Shown here in pieces: positions 6,973-14,148 of a DNA stretch of 16,173 bases. The first letter of the stretch is position 1. Each line of letters begins with the position of its first letter. Both the position numbers and the translations under genes were made by a program. The notes beneath the pieces were generated by a model, which saw only the letters and a list, made by a program, of their open reading frames with translations, did not search any database and was not told the DNA's origin. Origin of the DNA: CBDVAK01 sp965371945 (GTDB lineage: Bacteria > Pseudomonadota > Gammaproteobacteria > Competibacterales > JAHEDQ01). The stretch spans positions 1 through 16,173 of the forward strand of contig CBDVAK010000045.1 of assembly GCA_965371945.1 (NCBI GenBank). The letters are read 5' to 3'.

Positions 6973-7052
6973 GGTGGACTAAGGAATCAGGAAGAATAGA
7001 TATTGTGGGCGTCTTCCATGGCTCCCTCGATATAGATCGTTACCTGATATAG
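6960..7052 (+). pseudogene. Truncated RelE/ParE-family toxin start (30 codons)
   Basis: Starting inside the antitoxin gene at ATG 6960, the frame reads MAEIRWTKESGR and then diverges, ending at TAG 7050-7052 after 30 residues. MAEIRWT is a common opening of RelE/ParE-type toxins, which are normally about 90-110 residues, so the catalytic or gyrase-binding body is missing. No continuation was recognised downstream in other frames; the DNA beyond 7069 resembles a different gene on the opposite strand. Loss of the body by deletion at the cassette end is the simplest reading. A genuine 30-residue peptide cannot be excluded. Confidence 0.5.
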
Positions 7053-7069
7053 GGGAAATGAAATCTAAC

Positions 7070-7501
7070 CAATCGCCCAAACCGACGCTGGAAAGAGTTG
7101 CGGCGCTTTGCGGATATTTTCGTGGCAGCGCGGCTTGATTCAAACAGTGGGGTGGTGACCGGAACCCCGGGTCTGGATGACCGCAAGGCGCCATCGACAA
7201 TAGACTGTACTTGGCGTTGCGCCAAAGCGCAGGCGCGTTCAATGGTAATCCAGTGGTTTCTTAGCCTGTCGTTGGCTTCGCCGAGGCAACTGCAGCTGTA
7301 CTGCCTGCAGGTCTGCTCGTTGACGATTTAGTCATGGAGGCGCATGATTTTTTCCGTGTCCTGTTGTACGACAGGTTCAACTGGACTATCTCCGCCAAGC
7401 CTTGCGGCACAAATTGATGCGGCGCACGGGCAGGCTGATTGACCTTTGGGCTCATGGTGTCGATGCGAGGGGTTGCAGCGACCGTGAAAGGGAGAACCGG
7501 A
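7070..7501. other. Stretch of gene remnants and no intact gene
   Basis: This 430-bp stretch holds the minus-strand EutA-like remnant (listed separately), a small hairpin TTGGCG/CGCCAA at 7211-7225, and an open plus-strand frame of about 50 codons ending at TGA near 7417. That frame reads protein-like (LLVDDLVMEAHDFFRVLL) but has no good start. Nothing intact was recognised. The composition suggests a junction of decayed pieces between the cassette region and the next gene. Confidence 0.45.
7120..7215 (-). pseudogene. Remnant of an EutA/maleate-isomerase-like gene
   Basis: On the minus strand the frame reads ALRSSRPGVPVTTPL, matching VLRASKPKVPVTTPL of the intact EutA-like protein (residues 118-132 there). 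The similarity is also direct at DNA level: 7145-7198 aligns with 4688-4741 without gaps at roughly three positions in four, including 15 consecutive identical bases (GTGGTGACCGGAACC). Both copies lie on the minus strand. Flanking the match the reading frame loses family character, and neither catalytic Cys motif is intact, so this is a broken fragment. Confidence 0.6.
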
Positions 7502-8539
7502 ATGTCGTTCAGAAAATTCAAGATGGGGCCTGTGTTTGAGGTCGTATCACCGTACCTGAGAAAAGCGGCGCAGAGCATCGAGGATTGCAAGGGTGCGATC
7601 GATCAGTTTGGCGCTATCGCAAAGACGTTGAGCGGTTTGGGTTCCGTCATAGCCGAGGTTGACCGCAGCGCCCACGGAGACTGGACTGACACGGTCGCCG
7701 GTCACGCCGCTGCCGCGGTCTTGGCACTTGAGCTCCTGGAGGACAGAGACGCGGATGAGTTCGTTCGCGCCGAGGCGTTGGAAGAATTGATTCTGGCGCT
7801 CGATGGCCTGGCTGGCGTCCTTATCAGTGGCGCCAGCAGCCTGGCGATCCGCGAACCCAATGTGACGCCCAAGCCCAAGGTAGTGGCGGCATTGGACGGA
7901 GCGGTCAGCGTGATGACCGACACTGCATTCGAGTACTCGGTTGTCGCCGATCTGTTTCGTGAAGCCGCCGGCCACGGGCAGGACAGCTTGCCGACTCCCC
8001 TCGTTTACCCGTCGGCACGATATTGCGGGGGGCGACCGGCGGCCGCGCCAGGATCAGACAGGGTGAAGGCCCCGTCAATCGCCTGGGCACCGGAGCTGTT
8101 GCTGCCCCCGGATGAAGCGATGAACGCCGGAATGGGGCGCATGCAGGATCTTCCGGAGCGGCTGGCACAAGTTCTGGTGATGCTGGAAGCCCTGTTCCTG
8201 CTGATGGCGGCACTCGGAATTTCGTGCAGCTGCGCAGCGCAGTGTACAGCGGCCAAGAATACCTATGTCAGTAACAAGTTAGCCAAGACCTACGCAGACC
8301 TGGTGGCAACGCGCACCTACCAACCGAAAATGGACGTCGACTGGCAGTGGTGCTGCTGGAACCATTGCTGGGTCTTCTGGTGGGACAAATGGCTGACCAC
8401 GCTGACGACTACTCACAATCTTGGTGGCCTCTATACCCTGCCGCCGGGGCGACCTGTGGGCGTGGCGAACACAGTTGCCAAACAGCGGGCCGCTGCCACC
8501 GGACTGGCAGGACTGGCACGGCCGGCCACTCCATGTTAG
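7502..8539 (+). CDS. Unrecognised 345-residue protein with Trp/Cys-rich C-terminal segment
   Basis: I do not recognise this protein. Residues 1-160 are mainly helical and acidic (for example ALELLEDRDADEFVRAEALEEL at about 75-96) with an alanine-rich core. Residues 160-215 are Pro/Gly-rich. A hydrophobic segment at about 221-241 (LAQVLVMLEALFLLMAALGI) is followed at once by Cys242, Cys244 and Cys248. Then comes WQWCCWNHCWVFWWDKW at 281-297, with seven Trp and three Cys in 17 residues. The tail is Ala/Gly/Pro-rich and ends in Cys345. The start is ATG 7502 after AAAGGGAG; an in-frame upstream ATG at 7451 is less likely. No signal peptide is seen. It stands alone between the cassette region and the DDAH locus, which suggests accessory DNA. 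Function unknown. Confidence 0.55.
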   Translation: MSFRKFKMGPVFEVVSPYLRKAAQSIEDCKGAIDQFGAIAKTLSGLGSVIAEVDRSAHGDWTDTVAGHAAAAVLALELLEDRDADEFVRAEALEELILALDGLAGVLISGASSLAIREPNVTPKPKVVAALDGAVSVMTDTAFEYSVVADLFREAAGHGQDSLPTPLVYPSARYCGGRPAAAPGSDRVKAPSIAWAPELLLPPDEAMNAGMGRMQDLPERLAQVLVMLEALFLLMAALGISCSCAAQCTAAKNTYVSNKLAKTYADLVATRTYQPKMDVDWQWCCWNHCWVFWWDKWLTTLTTTHNLGGLYTLPPGRPVGVANTVAKQRAAATGLAGLARPATPC

Positions 8540-8590
8540 TGCACTAGGCGATCAATCCGGCAGAGCGCATGCTCCCTGGACCGAAAAGGG

Positions 8591-9358
8591 TCATGACACC
8601 GCAAAGATCAGACTACAGCAGGTAGCCGCGCCTTCAGCCTTTTGCAATTCGGACAGGTCGACCGGTACCACATCAATGCCATGGGCCAACAGTTTTGCCA
8701 TGGTGCGCGGAAACGAGGCGGGATAGATCAGGCTTTGTCTCACCAGAAGTGCGTTGGCGGCGTGTGCTTCTTGCGGGTCGACATCGATCAGTTCGTAGGC
8801 CGCGAAAGGGGACCTGCTGATCCAGTCCGGGTTGATCAAAAGCATGCCAGGTGCAGCTGCCGAAACAGCGGACTTCAAGTGCAGACATTGCTCTGTTTCC
8901 ACTAACTCCACGGAATATCCATAGTCCACAACGATGCCGCGCAACTGTTCGATTCCGTTGCGATTCGAACGTGCGGAGAGTCCGGCATAGATGACCTTGT
9001 CGATGCGGAGCAGGTCGCCGCCTTCCAGAGTGCCCGGCGGCCGGATCGACGCAAGCAACCGATATTTCTGCAAAACACCCTCGACACCTGCAACTTCCGG
9101 CCGTCTCGAGGCCGCCCCTGGCCGACATAGCACCGCGATCTCGTCCAGAACGACCGCGGTGTCCTCGATAAACACCGAATCCGCCAGATCCGGTTCCGTC
9201 GGCAGGGTCACGACCTCGCATCCGAGCGAAGACAACGCAGACTGATACTGCTGATGCTGTTCCAGTGCGAGATCAATATCGATCCTGGTTCTGGATAGAA
9301 AAGACAGTTCGCAGTTGTCTATGGCTACATTTACCTCGCGTGTAACGGCAGTCAGCAC
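8591..9358 (-). CDS. ddaH: N(G),N(G)-dimethylarginine dimethylaminohydrolase (DDAH)
   Basis: This 255-residue protein has the same length and motif order as Pseudomonas DDAH. The catalytic triad of the guanidino-modifying fold is complete: Glu112 in GTLEGGD, His160 in CLHLKS and Cys247 in EGAATCCSL. The substrate-side DSVFIED motif (60-66) and the CRPGAASRRPE segment (78-88) are present. DDAH hydrolyses asymmetric dimethylarginine or monomethylarginine to citrulline plus dimethylamine or methylamine in the cytosol; a relative acting on arginine or another guanidino compound is possible. The start is GTG at 9356-9358 with ACGGAG upstream. It is divergent from the Dpp-type transporter/amidase operon, about 240 bp from its first ORF, suggesting shared regulation and a joint nitrogen-scavenging role. 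Confidence 0.85.
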   Translation of the reverse strand: MLTAVTREVNVAIDNCELSFLSRTRIDIDLALEQHQQYQSALSSLGCEVVTLPTEPDLADSVFIEDTAVVLDEIAVLCRPGAASRRPEVAGVEGVLQKYRLLASIRPPGTLEGGDLLRIDKVIYAGLSARSNRNGIEQLRGIVVDYGYSVELVETEQCLHLKSAVSAAAPGMLLINPDWISRSPFAAYELIDVDPQEAHAANALLVRQSLIYPASFPRTMAKLLAHGIDVVPVDLSELQKAEGAATCCSLIFAVS

Positions 9359-9600
9359 GGTACGATCTCCGTTGTGTTTTCAGCAGGCACCTGGTTCAAG
9401 GGTAGAACATGCGCGATCGTGGGGACGACCGATTCTTCCCGGACTCGTTCCAGCCTGGAAGCAGCCGCCTTTCCAGACACGTTCCGTATCGGCATCGGCT
9501 GCCACCGGAGCCCGTCCGCCGGCACGGCTATACTGTTCTCTGGGTCGCGACACCGGCGCGAGTCGGTCCGACCGGCCTGGTTCATCCACGGGAGGGCTAG
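9359..9600. promoter_or_regulatory. Divergent intergenic region between DDAH gene and transporter operon
   Basis: This 242-bp region must carry the promoters of both divergent units. A TATACT hexamer at 9529-9534 is a candidate -10 box for the operon; the -35 position 17 bp upstream is poor, so an activator would be needed if this is real. A short palindrome GTCGG-T-CCGAC (9562-9572) just downstream of the expected start could be an operator. No regulator gene is encoded nearby. These are weak signals by eye only. Confidence 0.3.
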
Positions 9601-9759
9601 ATGAAAGCGTACATGCATGGGTCATCCGGCTTCGACATCTGCTGCCTGCGCAAAGCACACGTAGCGTGGCAGCCGGACGACAACAGGCCCGGCGGTCTGG
9701 CGAGTGCCCGGGCCGCCGCTGACGTGGCCGCCGGGAACGGACTGACCCACTCGTCATGA
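9601..9759 (+). CDS. Small 52-residue ORF coupled to the DppC-like gene
   Basis: This small ORF begins MKAYMHGSSGFDICCLRKAH and ends with TGA overlapping the next gene's ATG (ATGA, 9756-9759). It has a good ribosome binding site, GGGAGG about 5 nt before the ATG, whereas the DppC-like gene has none, so translation of the permease is probably coupled to it. The peptide has two adjacent Cys (14-15) and an Ala/Gly-rich tail; no domain is recognised. It could be a true small protein, a leader peptide, or the decayed 3' end of a larger gene. The coupling signal is the best evidence that it is translated. Confidence 0.5.
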   Translation: MKAYMHGSSGFDICCLRKAHVAWQPDDNRPGGLASARAAADVAAGNGLTHSS

Positions 9760-10604
9760 AACTGTTGGCTAATCTTCTGCGTCAGCCGCTGGCCATGGGC
9801 GCCCTTGTGGTGGTGACTTTGATCGTACTGTGCGCCGTGTTCGCACCCTGGGTAGCCCCATATCCGCCGGATAAGCAGTTTTTCGAAGGCCTGACGCTCG
9901 AAGGCGCCCCGCTGCCCCCCAACGAAACATTCTGGCTGGGGACCGACCTGCTGGGTCGCGACCTGCTGTCACGGATGATCTACGGTGCGCGCACCTCGTT
10001 ACTGATCGGCCTGGTCGCGAACGGCGCCGCGGTACTGATCGGCACCCTGATCGGGGTGACGGCCGGTTACATGCAAGGCTGGATTGGTACCATCCTGATG
10101 AGATTCACCGATTTGATGATGGCTTTTCCGGCGCTGTTGCTGGCCATCACGTTGGCGGCAATCTTCTCGCCCAGCCTGTGGATCGTGGCCTTGATCATCG
10201 CGATGGTGAACTGGGTGCAGATTGCGCGCGTGATCTATACGCAAACCAAGGCGCTTGCCGAACGCGAGTACATAGAGGCTTGTCGCAGTCTTGGTGCCGG
10301 CTGGCCACGCATGCTGTTCGTGCATATCGTGCCACACTTATTGCCCACGGTGCTGGTGTGGGGCACGTTGGGCATCGCCACCACGGTGCTGCTCGAAGCA
10401 ACGCTCTCGTACCTCGGTATTGGCGTACAGCCACCCACACCGAGTTGGGGCAACATCATCTACGAGAACCAGACCTACTTTGCCACTGCAATCTGGCTGG
10501 TCGCCTTGCCGGGCGTCGCCATCATGGTGCTGGCGTTGTCGTTCAACCTGGTCGGAGACGCATTGCGCGACCTCCTCGACCCCACCCAGCGAGGCCGACG
10601 GTAA
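9756..10604 (+). CDS. Peptide/nickel-type ABC transporter permease, DppC-like
   Basis: This 282-residue inner-membrane permease is of the DppC/OppC type. An N-terminal helix (GALVVVTLIVLCAVFAPWVAPY, about 15-36) precedes a periplasmic segment with the family motif WLGTDLLGRDLLSRMIYGARTSL at about 60-82. The BPD_transp_1 core follows, with the EAA loop at about 172-195 (EACRSLGAGWPRMLFVHIVPH) that contacts the ATPases. The C-terminus carries LSYLGIGVQPPTPSWG and NLVGDALRDLLDP, both typical. The start ATG overlaps the small upstream ORF, and the stop overlaps the DppB-like gene as TAATG. The gene order is inverted relative to the common DppB-DppC arrangement. Confidence 0.92.
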   Translation: MKLLANLLRQPLAMGALVVVTLIVLCAVFAPWVAPYPPDKQFFEGLTLEGAPLPPNETFWLGTDLLGRDLLSRMIYGARTSLLIGLVANGAAVLIGTLIGVTAGYMQGWIGTILMRFTDLMMAFPALLLAITLAAIFSPSLWIVALIIAMVNWVQIARVIYTQTKALAEREYIEACRSLGAGWPRMLFVHIVPHLLPTVLVWGTLGIATTVLLEATLSYLGIGVQPPTPSWGNIIYENQTYFATAIWLVALPGVAIMVLALSFNLVGDALRDLLDPTQRGRR

Positions 10605-11524
10605 TGACCCGCTACGTGCTCAGCCGAATTGGCCAGGCGCTGCTGATCATGCTTGGCATCAGTGTGATTACCTACGTGCTGCTGTACCTGGTGCCGGCCG
10701 ACCCGGTACGCCAGATCGCCGGGCGCAGCGCGACGCCGGAAACCGTCGAAAGCATACGCCGCCAGTTGGGTCTCGACCTGCCGCTCTACCAGCAATACCT
10801 CAAATATCTGTGGAATTTGCTGCAGGGGGATCTTGGCCGTTCATACATTCAGAAATCGTCAGTCAGCGAACTGATCATGTCGCGACTTCCAGCCTCCCTG
10901 CTATTGTTATTGGGTGCAATCGTCTGCGAACTGGCGATCGGTTTGCCGGCGGGCATTTATGCGGCGGTGAAGCGTGGCGGCAAAACAGACAAAGCAATCA
11001 TGGCATTGTCTTTCGTCGGCGTTTCAACGCCACAGTTCGTGGTCGGTATTCTGTTGCTATATGTATTCGCGGTGCAGCTTGCCTGGTTCCCGATCGGTGG
11101 TTATGGAGAGTTCCGCCACCTGGTCCTGCCGGCACTGACACTGGGGCTGCTGGGAGGAGGTTGGTACTCGCGCATGATGCGCTCAAGTATGATCGACGTA
11201 CTGAGCCAGGACTATATCCGCACTGCGCGCGCCAAAGGCGCCAGTATGCCTCGGGTAGTGCTGGTGCACGCCTTTCGCAACGCTATCCTCCCGGTCATCG
11301 CCATGATCGGCCTCGACATCGGCATTTTCATGAGCGGCGCGGTGGTGGTGGAATCCGTATTCGGATGGCCCGGAATCGGGCAGCTGGCCTGGCAGGCCAT
11401 CCAGAGGGTCGATATCCCGATCATCATGGGAGTGACACTGGTCGCGGCGACCGCCATCGTACTGGGCAATCTGCTTGCCGACCTGGTAACGCCGTTGATC
11501 GACCGGCGTATCCGGCTTAGATAA
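10604..11524 (+). CDS. Peptide/nickel-type ABC transporter permease, DppB-like
   Basis: This 306-residue permease is of the DppB/OppB type. It opens with RYVLSRIGQALLIMLGISVITYVLLYLVPADPV (residues 3-36), the standard first helix and Pro-Asp motif. IRRQLGLDLPLYQQYLKYL and GDLGRSYIQKSSVSELI follow. The EAA loop lies at about 204-227 (DYIRTARAKGASMPRVVLVHAFRNA), and the conserved VVVESVFGWPGIGQLAWQAI sits at about 247-266. I start it at ATG 10604, which overlaps the upstream stop by one base, although the frame stays open further upstream. It forms the transmembrane channel with the DppC-like partner. Confidence 0.92.
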   Translation: MTRYVLSRIGQALLIMLGISVITYVLLYLVPADPVRQIAGRSATPETVESIRRQLGLDLPLYQQYLKYLWNLLQGDLGRSYIQKSSVSELIMSRLPASLLLLLGAIVCELAIGLPAGIYAAVKRGGKTDKAIMALSFVGVSTPQFVVGILLLYVFAVQLAWFPIGGYGEFRHLVLPALTLGLLGGGWYSRMMRSSMIDVLSQDYIRTARAKGASMPRVVLVHAFRNAILPVIAMIGLDIGIFMSGAVVVESVFGWPGIGQLAWQAIQRVDIPIIMGVTLVAATAIVLGNLLADLVTPLIDRRIRLR

Positions 11525-11587
11525 GACGAAGGTGTCATACCGTTGCGAAAAGCAATGGCGACTACAACCCCAAAGGAGCAACAACTG

Positions 11588-13198
11588 ATGTGCATCAAAC
11601 GACTGAAAACCGCCGCGATCGGAACGCTCAGCGCCATGGCGCTGATATGCGCACCGGCTTTCGCGGAAAAGTCGATGGTCGTCACCTACAAGGACGACAT
11701 TTCAACGCTGGATCCGGCGATCGGCTATGACTGGCAGAACTGGTCGATGATCAAGAGCCTGTTCGACGGTCTGATGGACTACGAGCCGGGCACGACAGTG
11801 CTGAAACCGGACCTCGCCGAGTCCTACATCATCTCCGATGACGGCCTGGTCTACACCTTCAAGCTGCGCCCGGGAGTCAAATTCCACAACGGCCGCGAAA
11901 TGACCGCAGCGGACGTCAAGTATTCCCTGGAACGCACGATCGACCCGACCACCCTGAGCCCGGGGCAAGGTTTTTTCGCAAGCGTCGCGGGCTTCGATGA
12001 GCTGGCAGCGGGCAAGGCGAAAACGCTAAGCGGCGTCAAGGTGCTGGACGACTTGACGGTTGAGATTACCTTAAGCACCCCGGACGCTACCTTTCTGCAC
12101 GTGCTGGCGCTCAACTTCGCCTCGGTGGTACCCAAGGAAGTTGTCGCTGCGGAAGGTGCCGATTTCGGCAAGAAACCGGTTGGAACCGGTGCTTTCTCGC
12201 TCGAGGAATGGACCCTCGGCCAACGTGTCGTGTTTGCCAAGAACAGCAACTATCACCGTCCGGACGAGCCCAAACTCGACCGCATCGTTTTCGAGGTCGG
12301 CCAGGAACCGGTGGTGGCATTACTGCGCCTTGAGCGCGGCGAAGTGGACATGCTCGGAGACGGTATTCCACCGGCCAGTTTTCTGAAGGTCAAGAATGAC
12401 CCCTCGTTCAACGGTGTGGTCGTCGAGGGCGGCCAGTTGCACACCGGCTACGTCACCATGAACGTGAACATGAAGCCCTTCGACAATGTCAAGGTCAGAC
12501 AGGCCGTCAACATGGCGATCAACAAGGACCGCGTCGTGCGTATCATCAACGGTCGCGCGGTGCCCGCCAACCAGCCGTTGCCGCCGGCCATGCCCGGCTA
12601 CGACCCGAACTACGAGGGCTACCCCTATGATCCCGAGGGCGCCAAAAAACTGCTCGCCGAGGCCGGATTTGCCGACGGCTTCGAGACCGAGCTGTTCGCG
12701 ATGAATACCGATCCAAACCCGCGGATCGCCCAGGCCATTCAGCAGGATCTGGCGGCCATCGGTATCAAGGCACAGATCAAGTCGCTGGCCCAGGCGAACG
12801 TGATCGCCGCGGGTGGCGAGCCCGATCAGGCACCGATGATCTGGTCCGGCGGCATGGCCTGGATCGCGGATTTCCCCGATCCTTCGAACTTCTATGGCCC
12901 CATCCTGGGTTGTGGCGGCGCGGTGGAAGGTGGCTGGAACTGGGCCTGGTACTGCAACGAGGAACTGGACGCCGAGGCCCGCAAGGCTGATGCGATGACC
13001 AATCCGGCCGATGCGGACAAGCGTATTGAGCTGTGGCGCTCTATCTTCATACGCATCATGGACGACGCGCCCTGGGCTCCTGTTTTCAATGAACAGCGGT
13101 TCACCACGCACACCAAACGGATCGTGGGGCCGGACGCAATATTCGTGGACCCGGTGCACATCCCCGTTCACTACGACGTCGTGGATGCAAAGGAATGA
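11588..13198 (+). CDS. Family 5 extracellular substrate-binding protein (DppA/OppA type)
   Basis: This 536-residue periplasmic protein has a classic signal peptide (MCIKRLKTAAIGTLSAMALI, cleavage likely after APAFA at about residue 26). The SBP family 5 landmarks follow: DDISTLDPAIGYDWQ near the mature start, LKPDLAESYIISDDGLVYTFKLRPGVKFHNGREMTAADVKYSLER in two adjoining segments at about 75-118, VGTGAFSLEEW near 200, and VRQAVNMAINKDRVV at about 303-317. Start ATG 11588 is chosen because AAAGGAG lies about 9 nt upstream and the signal peptide begins there. The protein captures the ligand for the DppC/DppB-like channel; dipeptides, glutathione, nickel and other ligands occur in this family, so the substrate is open. 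The stop overlaps the amidase start. Confidence 0.92.
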   Translation: MCIKRLKTAAIGTLSAMALICAPAFAEKSMVVTYKDDISTLDPAIGYDWQNWSMIKSLFDGLMDYEPGTTVLKPDLAESYIISDDGLVYTFKLRPGVKFHNGREMTAADVKYSLERTIDPTTLSPGQGFFASVAGFDELAAGKAKTLSGVKVLDDLTVEITLSTPDATFLHVLALNFASVVPKEVVAAEGADFGKKPVGTGAFSLEEWTLGQRVVFAKNSNYHRPDEPKLDRIVFEVGQEPVVALLRLERGEVDMLGDGIPPASFLKVKNDPSFNGVVVEGGQLHTGYVTMNVNMKPFDNVKVRQAVNMAINKDRVVRIINGRAVPANQPLPPAMPGYDPNYEGYPYDPEGAKKLLAEAGFADGFETELFAMNTDPNPRIAQAIQQDLAAIGIKAQIKSLAQANVIAAGGEPDQAPMIWSGGMAWIADFPDPSNFYGPILGCGGAVEGGWNWAWYCNEELDAEARKADAMTNPADADKRIELWRSIFIRIMDDAPWAPVFNEQRFTTHTKRIVGPDAIFVDPVHIPVHYDVVDAKE

Positions 13199-14136
13199 TG
13201 GACTGCAATCACACTATCCACTCCGAGAATGCCCATGTCGGCTGGGACAACAGCCTGCCGCCGGTGCTGACAGTGGCGCCGGGCGAAACGGTGGCTTTCG
13301 ACACCGTCGACTCTTCCGGGGGCCAACTGGCCCCCGACTCCACCCTGGAAGACCTGAGCAGACTCGATTTTGCACGGGTCAATCCGGTAACCGGCCCCGT
13401 CTTCGTAGACGGGGCCGAACCCGGCGACAGCCTGAAAGTGACATTGCTGGATTACCAGCCCTCGGGCTGGGGGTGGACGGCCAATATTCCCGGCTTTGGC
13501 TTGCTGGCCGATCAGTTTTCCGAACCTGCTCTCAAGCTTTGGAAATACGACCCGGTGCGACTTGAACCCGCAATGTTCAGCGACCAGGCACGGGTGCCGC
13601 TGAAGCCATTCGCCGGCACCATCGGGCTGGCCCCGGCACAGAGCGGGGTGCACAGCGTGGTGCCGCCGAGACGCGTCGGCGGCAATATGGATATTCGCGA
13701 TATGGCCTGCGGAACGGAACTCTATTTGCCAGTTGAGTGTACCGGCGCGCTGTTTTCGGTCGGCGATACTCACGCCTGCCAGGGTGACGGCGAAGTCTGC
13801 GGGACCGCCATCGAAAGCCCGATGCTGGTAGTCGCAAAACTGGAGCTGGTAAAAGGCGAGAACCTCGCGTTCCCGCGTTTCACCACGCCCGGCCCGGTTT
13901 CCCGCCATCTTGACGCCAGCGGATACGAGGTAACAACCGGGATCGGACCGGATCTGATGACCGGTGCGCGTGCCGCCGTCAGCAGCATGATCGACCTGCT
14001 CGCCGCACGCCATGGACTGGCTGCAGTCGATGCGTACATGCTTTGCAGCGTGTGCGGTGACCTGCGCATCAGCGAAATCGTGGACCAGCCGAACTGGGTC
14101 GTGTCATTTTACTTTCCACGCATAGTGTTCGAATGA
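13195..14136 (+). CDS. Acetamidase/formamidase family amidase (FmdA/AmdA)
   Basis: This 313-residue enzyme is of the FmdA_AmdA family, which hydrolyses small amides such as formamide or acetamide to the acid plus ammonia in the cytosol. Visible landmarks are VAPGETVAFDTVDSSGG (27-43), NPVTGPVFVDGAEPGD (63-78), VPPRRVGGNMDIRD (156-169) and the strongly conserved GDTHACQGDGEVCGTAIE (190-207). The length fits the family. The start could be ATG 13195, overlapping the upstream stop as ATGA, or the adjacent ATG 13198; AAAGGA lies immediately before both, so coupling is likely. Its place inside a Dpp-type ABC operon, between the binding protein and the ATPases, suggests it acts on the imported compound or on an amide derived from it. 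Confidence 0.9.
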   Translation: MMDCNHTIHSENAHVGWDNSLPPVLTVAPGETVAFDTVDSSGGQLAPDSTLEDLSRLDFARVNPVTGPVFVDGAEPGDSLKVTLLDYQPSGWGWTANIPGFGLLADQFSEPALKLWKYDPVRLEPAMFSDQARVPLKPFAGTIGLAPAQSGVHSVVPPRRVGGNMDIRDMACGTELYLPVECTGALFSVGDTHACQGDGEVCGTAIESPMLVVAKLELVKGENLAFPRFTTPGPVSRHLDASGYEVTTGIGPDLMTGARAAVSSMIDLLAARHGLAAVDAYMLCSVCGDLRISEIVDQPNWVVSFYFPRIVFE

Positions 14137-14148
14137 TCCACCCAAACC

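Larger units (their letters stand above)
6730..7069. repeat. 14-bp inverted repeat flanking the toxin-antitoxin unit
   Basis: GTTAGATTTCATTT at 6730-6743 is repeated in exact inverted orientation as AAATGAAATCTAAC at 7056-7069. Seven of the 14 bp are explained if these are the two R boxes of one cassette; the other seven are not required by the cassette model. The right arm starts 3 bp after the toxin-fragment stop. Confidence 0.8.
6731..7069 (+). mobile_element. Putative integron gene cassette 2 (toxin-antitoxin), 3' attC incomplete
   Basis: The unit begins at the crossover point of the preceding attC (G6730/T6731) and carries an antitoxin gene and a short overlapping toxin start. The heptamer ATCTAAC at 7063-7069 is a perfect RYYYAAC box and the exact reverse complement of the unit's own start GTTAGAT, as expected for the R'' of its attC. 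The match extends to 14 bp (6730-6743 against 7056-7069). No matching L'/R' half was found downstream, so the attC is either truncated or diverged. The sequence after 7069 belongs to an unrelated gene remnant, consistent with a break at this point. Confidence 0.5.

Noticed and set aside
7211..7225. Hairpin TTGGCG/CGCCAA with GTTGCGC as possible R' of the second attC
   Set aside because: GTTGCGC does not fit GTTRRRY well, and the adjacent sequence does not pair convincingly with the sequence after 7069; the region also matches the EutA-like remnant.
7265..7417. Plus-strand open frame containing LLVDDLVMEAHDFFRVLLYDRF
   Set aside because: Reads protein-like but has no plausible start or ribosome binding site and no recognised family; mentioned only within the remnant stretch.
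8537..8546. Perfect 10-bp palindrome TAGTGCACTA at the stop codon of the Trp/Cys-rich protein
   Set aside because: Short enough to be chance, with no loop or T-run to act as a terminator and no second copy noticed.
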